From: Fibrobacterales bacterium
GTDB lineage: Bacteria > Fibrobacterota > Fibrobacteria > Fibrobacterales > Fibrobacteraceae
Assembly (NCBI GenBank): GCA_025997455.1
Contig: BNUP01000053.1
Location: 1-13,829, forward strand
Length of the DNA: 13,829 nucleotides
Reading direction: 5' to 3'
Of the stretch, positions 4,732-10,170 are shown piece by piece. Below the pieces are notes generated by a model, which saw only the letters and a list, made by a program, of their open reading frames with translations, had not been told where the DNA came from and did not search any database. Every line of letters begins with the position of its first letter. Position 1 is the first letter of the stretch. Made by a program: the position numbers and the translations under genes.

Positions 4732-7196
4732 TTACGAGTCGTTTTCTTTTTCCATTGATTTACACTGCACCTGTGCTCGCAGGTGCGTTGTTGTTATTCC
4801 AAAAAATTCCGCAAAATTCCGCAAAATACTTAGATATTGAATTTGGTTATTATGCAATTCTCTCCGTCTTTTTGTGGTTTTGCATCGCTTTAATTTGGAA
4901 TGCAAAAGAGATTTTTAATAGGGTAAAAGAGACTCTGCCGTCACGGAAGGCTGCTTGCGGACTCGGCGTTTTGCTTGTTGCATTTGCGGCGTTTGCTCTC
5001 ACTCAAATTGACCTTCGGCACAGAGTTTTGAGCGATGAGACGAGTTGGGAATCGATGGCTTTGGAGATGCGTTTTAATAAAAGCGGCGGAGTGTGTAATC
5101 AGGGGGTGTGGAAAGACGGCGTTTTGGAATGCCGAGATGTTGTGAATAATTTTAAGGGTAAGGCGTTTGCACTTGCGCAATCCTTAGCATTTTTATTTTT
5201 AGAACCGAACAGGGACACTTCCCTACTGCTGAATTTACCTCTTGCTCTCGGCTCAATTGCTCTTTTATTTTTTGCATTATTTCGATTTACCCGCGATGAA
5301 TATCTCGCTCTCACGGCGGCGATTTTTTTGGCGAGTATGCCGATTTTTCTGTTTCAGTCCCGTTCCGCATCTACCGAAGTTTTATATGTGTTTTTATTCG
5401 CTTTACTTTTGTGCATATACTCGCTTGTGCCTCCAAAAGAAATTAGTGTTCGGCATTTTGCACTCATAATTCCGTTGCTCGGACTCTTTGCACAGACGAG
5501 GCAGGAGACCGTTTTTTGTTTTATTCCCTTTGCGTTGTATTATCACGCCTATTTTAGAGAAAAAACTTGGCGATTGCCGATTTTTGTTTTTTTGGTTATT
5601 TTTGCGAGTTGGGTTTCTATAAATACAATGATAGCCTACCGCGGTTACGATTTTCAAGGCGGTGAGCATTCTGCACATTCCATTGCAAATTTTATTTACA
5701 ACTTTAAGTCAGATGTTAAAATTATGTGGAATGCGGGACTTGGCAACAACGGTCTTTTGAAAAATCCATTCTACACAACTTATACTTTGCTTTTGTTTGC
5801 AAGTTCAATTTGGTTGCTTTACAGAATAATTTTTCGGCGAAAATATTTGTGGTCGGGATTGTTGTTCGCCTTGTTTTGTTTGCAAATTGCGGTGATACTT
5901 TTTAATGTGTCGGGCACTTTTGAAATTGACATAAATCAGAGGTATGTTTTGGTTGCGTTGCCGTTGTTTGCGATTATTATGGCGGTTGGTTTTTGTGATA
6001 TATTTAAATGTCGCTTATTAGGTTCTGACGACTTATTAACGGGTTCTTCAGAGCCTGCTAAAAATTCAAAATTCGTCTGTATTTTGGCGGCTGTGCTCGC
6101 GGTTTATCTTTCGTTTCATCACAAAGAGAGTTTTAATGCTAACATTTTATATAGCCGAAATATGCTTCTCTCAGAGGAAGATTTTTTGAATACGGAGTTA
6201 AAAAAACTCCCGTCAAATTCAGTTTTTATTTATGCCAGACCTTGGCAAATGCTCGCAAGCGGTTTAACCGGATTTTCAGAACGGCAATTTTTGGGTTGGT
6301 CGCCAAAAGAATTGGATGATATGAGAAATTTTTCCGATGATAACATTTACATTGTGCGCGGGCAAGACGGCTATGGCGAGGTGAATAGAAATTCGCGGGT
6401 GGTCGGTTTTAAAACGACTTCAACAATAGATGCAATTTTGCAGGATTATGCAAATAATAAAATTTTTTCTGTGAATAAGCCCTTCGGTTATCCGCTTGAG
6501 GCATATAAAATCGGAAGGAAAAGAGGAGAATCGAAATATGAAAATTATTACAAACTTTATTTTGATGTGGGCGATTCGGCATTGAAAGTTTCGGTATCAA
6601 CTCCAGAGAATACTTCTAATTCAGAGACGAAAAACATTTTAGCAACGGAAAATTACGAACTTCTTTTGGATAACAAGTTTTATGAAAAAGGAAATGAAAA
6701 ATCGGCAGGTATGCATTACGCAACTTTAACTGCATTTGTCGAAGGCGATACCATAAAAAAGGAAACGCAATTTTTTGTTAGAAGTGAAAATAATCGACTT
6801 TTGCAGGATACAAAACCGAACAGTTGGGAGCAGAGTTGGAGCGAGCCTAAATACGGAAAATCGGTGGAAGGAAATACCATAAAAATTGACGGCAGAATTT
6901 TTGAATATGGGATAGGCTCTCATTCGCCTTCAAAATTAGTATGGGATATAAACGGCAAATACAAAAAATTTCACGGTTTTATTGGCTTAGATGATGAATC
7001 TGCGTGCGGGAACGGAGTTATTTATATTGTAAAAGGAGATGGTAAATCGCTTTACAAATCACGAGTTCTCGCCTCGCACGAATTGGATTCTCTTGAAGTA
7101 AATTTGGACGGAATTAAAACACTTGAACTTGAAACACTCGACAACGGCGATAAAGACTGCGACCACGCAAATTGGGCAGGTGCGTGGCTTGAATAG
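4728..7196 (+). CDS. GT-C type membrane glycosyltransferase with C-terminal NPCBM domain
   Basis: This 822-residue protein starts at a GTG overlapping the upstream stop (GTGA). The first ~460 residues hold about ten membrane segments. After the early segments comes an extracytoplasmic loop with LSDETSWESMALEM; the acidic pair D103/E104 sits where PMT/ArnT-like GT-C enzymes carry their catalytic acid. A non-membrane region follows. Residues about 690-822 form an NPCBM carbohydrate-binding module: GIGSHSPSKLVWDINGKY (from 728), FIGLDDE, GVIYIVKGDGKSLYKS, GIKTLELETLDNGD and DHANWAGAW (812-820). GT-C enzymes transfer sugar from polyprenyl-phosphate donors outside the membrane; donor and acceptor are unknown here. 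The NPCBM would face the periplasm. A palindromic repeat (6021-6055) sits in the coding sequence in a loop between membrane segments. Confidence 0.87.
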   Translation: MITSRFLFPLIYTAPVLAGALLLFQKIPQNSAKYLDIEFGYYAILSVFLWFCIALIWNAKEIFNRVKETLPSRKAACGLGVLLVAFAAFALTQIDLRHRVLSDETSWESMALEMRFNKSGGVCNQGVWKDGVLECRDVVNNFKGKAFALAQSLAFLFLEPNRDTSLLLNLPLALGSIALLFFALFRFTRDEYLALTAAIFLASMPIFLFQSRSASTEVLYVFLFALLLCIYSLVPPKEISVRHFALIIPLLGLFAQTRQETVFCFIPFALYYHAYFREKTWRLPIFVFLVIFASWVSINTMIAYRGYDFQGGEHSAHSIANFIYNFKSDVKIMWNAGLGNNGLLKNPFYTTYTLLLFASSIWLLYRIIFRRKYLWSGLLFALFCLQIAVILFNVSGTFEIDINQRYVLVALPLFAIIMAVGFCDIFKCRLLGSDDLLTGSSEPAKNSKFVCILAAVLAVYLSFHHKESFNANILYSRNMLLSEEDFLNTELKKLPSNSVFIYARPWQMLASGLTGFSERQFLGWSPKELDDMRNFSDDNIYIVRGQDGYGEVNRNSRVVGFKTTSTIDAILQDYANNKIFSVNKPFGYPLEAYKIGRKRGESKYENYYKLYFDVGDSALKVSVSTPENTSNSETKNILATENYELLLDNKFYEKGNEKSAGMHYATLTAFVEGDTIKKETQFFVRSENNRLLQDTKPNSWEQSWSEPKYGKSVEGNTIKIDGRIFEYGIGSHSPSKLVWDINGKYKKFHGFIGLDDESACGNGVIYIVKGDGKSLYKSRVLASHELDSLEVNLDGIKTLELETLDNGDKDCDHANWAGAWLE
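6021..6055 (+). repeat. Palindromic element inside the glycosyltransferase gene
   Basis: This 35-bp imperfect palindrome has ends GGTTCTGA and TCAGAGCC and centre TTAAC. It encodes GSDDLLTGSSEP in a predicted cytoplasmic loop. It matches the intergenic copy at 7404-7436 at 28 of 33 positions. Confidence 0.75.
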
Positions 7197-7204
7197 GGGG
7201 AAAT

Positions 7205-7399
7205 ATGAAATACGGAAAATTATCTGATGAAAAATTGACTGTTAAAAAGAAAAAGGTAAAGAGTGCAAAAATTGAAAAGAACGCAGTGGGAGCGGAAATT
7301 GAAAATAACGCGGAAACCTCGAATGTTGCGGAAGGAAAAAACTCCCTGCTAAAAATTCGGGAAAAAATTTTAAACGCAATTGCAGTGATTAAAAAGTAG
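7205..7399 (+). CDS. Small lysine-rich protein of unknown function
   Basis: This 64-residue protein starts 8 bases after the glycosyltransferase stop and has a good Shine-Dalgarno site (GGGGGA, 7196-7201, overlapping that stop), so it is third in the operon. It is highly charged: KKKKVK near residue 14, an Asn/Glu/Ala-rich middle, and a likely amphipathic C-terminal helix (LLKIREKILNAIAVIKK). There is no signal peptide or membrane segment, and no family is recognised. It may bind the membrane surface or nucleic acid, but nothing in the sequence shows this. A palindromic repeat begins just after its stop. Confidence 0.65.
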   Translation: MKYGKLSDEKLTVKKKKVKSAKIEKNAVGAEIENNAETSNVAEGKNSLLKIREKILNAIAVIKK

Positions 7400-7403
7400 A
7401 GTA

Positions 7404-7436
7404 GGCTCTGATGACCTCTTAACGAGTTCTTCAGAG
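7404..7436 (+). repeat. Palindromic element between convergent genes
   Basis: GGCTCTGATGACCTC and GAGTTCTTCAGAG pair imperfectly around TTAAC. This is the intergenic copy of the element at 6021-6055. It lies between the Lys-rich ORF and the converging VIT1 gene and might act as a bidirectional terminator, but no U-tract is present. Confidence 0.75.
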
Positions 7437-7442
7437 ATTACT

Positions 7443-8318
7443 TTACAACTCTATTCCCAGAAAGTGCTTGACCAACTGTGCAATGGCAAACGACACAACG
7501 GAAACCAAAGCACACAAGCCGAACATTTCAAAAAAACGAGTTTTGAATTTCAAATCCTTAGCAACCGAAATATAATAGTTGAACGCCGCTATTATAAACA
7601 CAACAACGGCGAACATAGTAAGCAATGCGTGCAAATACATTTCCTTGGGAAACAGGAGATAAGGTGCAGTCATTAACGCAACGGTTACAAGATACATCGC
7701 TCCTGTGTAAAAACTCGATTTAACTGCTTGCGGATCGCCGTCTGCTTTTGCACTCAGGTAAGCGGAGGCAGTCATTGAAAGAGTCGCAGAAATTCCCGTT
7801 ATGAGACCCGCGAGTGCAACCATTCGAGTATTCTGCAATGCAAATGAAAAACCTGCGAGCGCACCAGTCAGTTCCACAAGTGCATCGTTCATACCGAGCA
7901 CCATAGACCCGACGAATTTCAATCGTTCTTCGTCTAACATATTTATTAAAACTTTTTCGTGCCGTTCTTCATCTGCACGAACTTGTGCGACTTCGGGAAA
8001 TTGGTCTATGAATTTGGAATAATTGACAACCGCAGAAGTTTCACCTTTTTCGAGAAATTTTATCATAAAAGTAAAACCGAAAAGTTTAGCAAAAAATAAA
8101 CTCATATTGACATGAAACCAATTCGCTTTAAGTTTTTTTCCCGTATATTTAGCCCATATTTTTTCGTGGTGGCTTTCGTCTATTGCCAAGTTTTCCAAAA
8201 TCTCACCGTTTTTTTCGCCGATTTTTTTCGCTATGCGTGAATATATCGTCGCACTGTCTGCCTCGCATTGTTGCATAAAGCAGAAGAATTTTGATGTTTT
8301 CGCCGAGAGAGTTGCCAT
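7443..8318 (-). CDS. Ferritin-like/VIT1 fusion protein (MbfA-like Fe/Mn transporter)
   Basis: This 291-residue protein joins an N-terminal rubrerythrin/ferritin-like domain (about 8-125) to a C-terminal VIT1/CCC1 membrane domain (about 128-291). Di-iron ligand candidates are E19, E48 and H51 (ESHH), E90/E93, and E117 and H120 (EERH). The transporter half has the diagnostic GMNDALVELTGALAGFSFAL (from about 141) and about five membrane segments. Homologues of this erythrin-VIT1 family (MbfA in Rhizobiales) export iron and guard against iron or peroxide stress, with the ferritin-like part sensing or feeding iron to the channel. The same role here is inference from architecture. TACCTT lies 7 bases before ATG with no Shine-Dalgarno site. 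The start region is part of repeat R2. Confidence 0.9.
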   Translation of the reverse strand: MATLSAKTSKFFCFMQQCEADSATIYSRIAKKIGEKNGEILENLAIDESHHEKIWAKYTGKKLKANWFHVNMSLFFAKLFGFTFMIKFLEKGETSAVVNYSKFIDQFPEVAQVRADEERHEKVLINMLDEERLKFVGSMVLGMNDALVELTGALAGFSFALQNTRMVALAGLITGISATLSMTASAYLSAKADGDPQAVKSSFYTGAMYLVTVALMTAPYLLFPKEMYLHALLTMFAVVVFIIAAFNYYISVAKDLKFKTRFFEMFGLCALVSVVSFAIAQLVKHFLGIEL

Positions 8319-8406
8319 TGTGGGGAAGGTAGAAAGTTTGCACGCGGCGGTGCAGATTAGGGTGTAGGGTATGGGGTGTAGGGTGTGGGGAACTCGGCGT
8401 TGCAGA
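8319..8406 (-). repeat. Inverted repeat R2, copy 1
   Basis: These 88 bp match the reverse complement of 10083-10170 with about three mismatches. The block holds a telomere-like array (8360-8390), GCACCGCCGCGTGC and the TTTCTACCTTCC module, and ends exactly at the start codon of the VIT1 gene. Confidence 0.92.
8326..8331 (-). promoter_or_regulatory. Putative -10 element (TACCTT), 7 nt before the VIT1 gene start
   Basis: CTTTCTACCTTCCCCACA directly precedes the ATG. The element belongs to repeat R2, whose other copy gives the same motif and spacing at the epimerase gene. Confidence 0.45.
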
Positions 8407-8418
8407 GGAAACCATAAA

Positions 8419-8745
8419 CTACGGTATTGGGTAAAACACCCCGTATCTGTCGTGCAGGTATTCTTTTTCGTTGTAAATGGGTTTTATCAATTCTAATTTT
8501 GCAGGAGTTCCAGCGTTGTTCAAACTGTCTGCAATTTCAGCCGCCCGTGCTGCACCCAATAGTTGCCCGATTACGAAAATTGTGTCGCCAAACGCACTTC
8601 CGTTTTCATATCTTTTTAATTCGACTTCTTTTTTTGCAAAGTTCAGAGTGCTCTCTTCGCGCATAACTATGTATAACACCAAAGCGGCATATATTATTAG
8701 GATAACACAAGCACTTCTTAAAATTGTAAAAAAAATTCTTTTCAT
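8419..8745 (-). CDS. Small single-pass membrane protein, unknown function
   Basis: This 108-residue protein has one N-terminal membrane segment (about 9-29, SACVILIIYAALVLYIVM). A charged, apparently extracytoplasmic or cytoplasmic domain follows, rich in Ala/Glu (GQLLGAARAAEIADSLNNAG) and ending RYGVFYPIP. The GAARAAEIADSLNNAGTPAKLELIKP stretch, together with the N-terminal anchor, recalls cell-division SPOR-type proteins only loosely; I do not assign that family. The start is uncertain because GATGAAAAGA occurs twice in tandem, giving ATGs in two frames; the one chosen keeps the hydrophobic segment in frame. It lies 100 bp upstream of the VIT1 gene on the same strand. Confidence 0.6.
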   Translation of the reverse strand: MKRIFFTILRSACVILIIYAALVLYIVMREESTLNFAKKEVELKRYENGSAFGDTIFVIGQLLGAARAAEIADSLNNAGTPAKLELIKPIYNEKEYLHDRYGVFYPIP

Positions 8746-8817
8746 CTCTTTTCATCTCGTTAGAAGGGGTGTTCTTTTTGCAATGACAAACTGCCGAAGG
8801 GGTAGCGGAAAACACGC

Positions 8818-8879
8818 GTAGGGGCGGAGTTTGCCCGCCCATTATGCGCGGTTGGAGCGAGGGGAAGGCTTTCCCCTAC
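8818..8879. mobile_element. Short palindromic element with GTAGGGG/CCCCTAC ends
   Basis: This 62-bp segment starts GTAGGGGC, ends CCCCTAC and contains two hairpins: GGGCGG/CCGCCC (8821-8839) and AGGGGAA/TTCCCCT (about 8860-8877). Its ends match those of the 263-321-bp MITE-like elements, so it may be a minimal relative. It overlaps the stop codon of the SPFH gene. Confidence 0.55.
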
Positions 8880-9685
8880 CTGACATCTAAAAAGGGAATC
8901 GGTGCATTGCCGCCCATATAAGTCGGGAGTTGTCCGTTCCATTTTTCAATGGATTTTAAGTTCACATAATCTTTGCCGCCCTGTGCACGAATTGCATCTG
9001 CCTGAATGCGTATGGATTCCGCCTCGCCGCGTGCCTGTGCAATTTTTTGGTCTGCCTCAACCTTAATCCGTTCCAAGTTATTTTTCGCCGTGAGTGCCTT
9101 TTGCTCCGCGACTTGCTTGTCCTCAATCGCCTCGTTAAATCCCTTGCTGAAATCGAAGTTGGTAATTTGCACGCCGCCCGCATCGACAATTATATTGTAG
9201 TCCAAAAGTTGCCTCGTTAAACTCTCGGAAATTTCGTTTTTCACCTGCTCACGCATAGTGAGTAATTCCTCCGCCGCGTATCTCGCCACAACCGCTTTAA
9301 CCGTTTCCTGTATGCGCGCCGCGATAATTTTGTTCTCAACATCCAAGCCTACTGTCGAGTAGAGTTCTCTTAATTTGACTTGATCCAAGTGGTAGTTTAG
9401 GGTGAGAACGGTTGAGACAATCTGCATATTTTTAGATGCCGCCTGTGCCGGTGCCTCTGCTTTTTGCGTGCGAATATCGACCTTTGAAATTGTTTGCATT
9501 ATCGGGATTTTGAAGTGCAAGCCCTCATCGCTCACCGATGTGATTTCGCCCCAAGTGAAGACCAACGCCTTTTCTCCCGAACGCACGGTGTAAAACGCAC
9601 CCGATACCACTATTGAGCCTATTACTATTGCGATTATTGCAACAGTGAGAAATTTTGTGCCTATGCTGCCATTTTGATTTACCAT
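8876..9685 (-). CDS. Prohibitin-like SPFH/Band 7 membrane protein
   Basis: This 269-residue protein has an N-terminal membrane anchor (about 13-33) and an SPFH/prohibitin domain (about 32-190: GEKALVFTWGEI, EGLHFKIPIMQTISKVDIRTQK, VVARYAAEELLTMREQVKNEI, GVQITNFDFSKGFNEAIEDKQVAEQ). A helical coiled-coil follows (about 190-245: KNNLERIKVEADQKIAQARGEAESIRIQADA), and the end is the prohibitin-type WNGQLPTYMGGNAPIPFLDV. Such proteins form large ring assemblies on the membrane and often regulate FtsH-type proteases or organise microdomains. The TAG stop lies inside the GTAGGGG end of a repeat element, so the last residue and the stop may be insertion-derived. TACATT lies 6 bases before ATG, with no Shine-Dalgarno site. 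Confidence 0.92.
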   Translation of the reverse strand: MVNQNGSIGTKFLTVAIIAIVIGSIVVSGAFYTVRSGEKALVFTWGEITSVSDEGLHFKIPIMQTISKVDIRTQKAEAPAQAASKNMQIVSTVLTLNYHLDQVKLRELYSTVGLDVENKIIAARIQETVKAVVARYAAEELLTMREQVKNEISESLTRQLLDYNIIVDAGGVQITNFDFSKGFNEAIEDKQVAEQKALTAKNNLERIKVEADQKIAQARGEAESIRIQADAIRAQGGKDYVNLKSIEKWNGQLPTYMGGNAPIPFLDVR

Positions 9686-9691
9686 TATGGG

Positions 9692-9697
9692 AATGTA
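9692..9697 (-). promoter_or_regulatory. Putative -10 element (TACATT), 6 nt before the SPFH gene start
   Basis: TTTTCTACATTCCCATA precedes the ATG on the minus strand. A possible TTGCAC lies 16 bp upstream. It is part of repeat R1 copy 2. Confidence 0.45.
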
Positions 9698-9722
9698 GAA
9701 AATTAACTCGGCAGTGCAAGTT

Positions 9723-9752
9723 GGGGTGTGGGGTGTGGGGTGTGGGGTGTGG
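9723..9752 (+). repeat. Perfect (GGGGTGT)n array, four G4 tracts
   Basis: GGGG(TGTGGGG)3 followed by TGTGG forms an ideal intramolecular G-quadruplex motif with three 3-nt loops. It lies on the strand that is template for the SPFH gene, about 26 bp upstream of its putative -10 element. Confidence 0.8.
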
Positions 9753-9759
9753 AGAAAGG

Positions 9760-10022
9760 AATTGTAGGGGCGTGGTTTTTAACCCGCCCTTTTAGAATTG
9801 CAAGGAGTTTGCAATGTATATAAAAACCTGAACTTACGAGTGCTAAAGCACTCTCTCTACAAAAGCCAAACTCTTGACTTTTGTTGTTCTATCCACACCG
9901 CGTTCCCTTGTTAAATTTACTCTGCACTGCTAAGGGCATGTTTTCTGCCATTGTATATACAGATTATCTCAGGTTTCTTTTTAATAGGGCAGATATACTT
10001 ATTAAAACCTGCCCCTACAATT
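9760..10022. mobile_element. MITE-like element with GTAGGGGC ends, copy 2
   Basis: The ends AATTGTAGGGGC and GCCCCTACAATT are perfect 12-bp inverted repeats. The interior repeats copy 1 in reverse, with the same four hairpins, the 22-bp box and one 58-bp-type unit. No coding capacity for a transposase is seen. Confidence 0.65.
9886..9907 (+). repeat. 22-bp box, copy C
   Basis: Identical to 898-919 and to the reverse complement of 3725-3746. Confidence 0.8.
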
Positions 10023-10082
10023 TCCCATTTCCCCCCCACACCCCACACCCTACACCCCACTTTTCACTTTTCACTTTCAACT

Positions 10083-10170
10083 TCTGCAACGCCAAGTTCC
10101 CCACACCCTACACCCCATACCCTACACCCTAATCTGCACCGCCGCGTGCAAACTTTCTACCTTCCCTCCA
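10083..10170 (+). repeat. Inverted repeat R2, copy 2
   Basis: 88-bp partner of 8319-8406, ending exactly at the epimerase start codon. It contains C-runs (10099-10129), GCACCGCCGCGTGC and TTTCTACCTTCCC. Confidence 0.92.
10158..10163 (+). promoter_or_regulatory. Putative -10 element (TACCTT), 7 nt before the epimerase start
   Basis: CTTTCTACCTTCCCTCCA leads into ATG 10171 without a Shine-Dalgarno site. CTGCAC lies 18 bp upstream. Confidence 0.45.

Larger units (their letters stand above)
9686..10082 (-). repeat. Large mosaic inverted repeat R1, copy 2
   Basis: Reverse-complement partner of 3504-3938, ending at the SPFH start codon. It lacks the 58-bp tandem unit and has one more CCCCACA unit in its inner array. 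Together with R2 copy 2 it fills the whole 485-bp divergent gap between the SPFH and epimerase genes; no gene is supported there. Confidence 0.92.

Noticed and set aside
7404..7436. Intrinsic terminator between convergent genes
   Set aside because: No U-tract is present on either strand, and a close copy lies inside a coding sequence, so a mobile palindrome explains it better.
8203..8415. 70-residue minus-strand frame over R2
   Set aside because: Repeat translation followed by out-of-frame VIT1 sequence.
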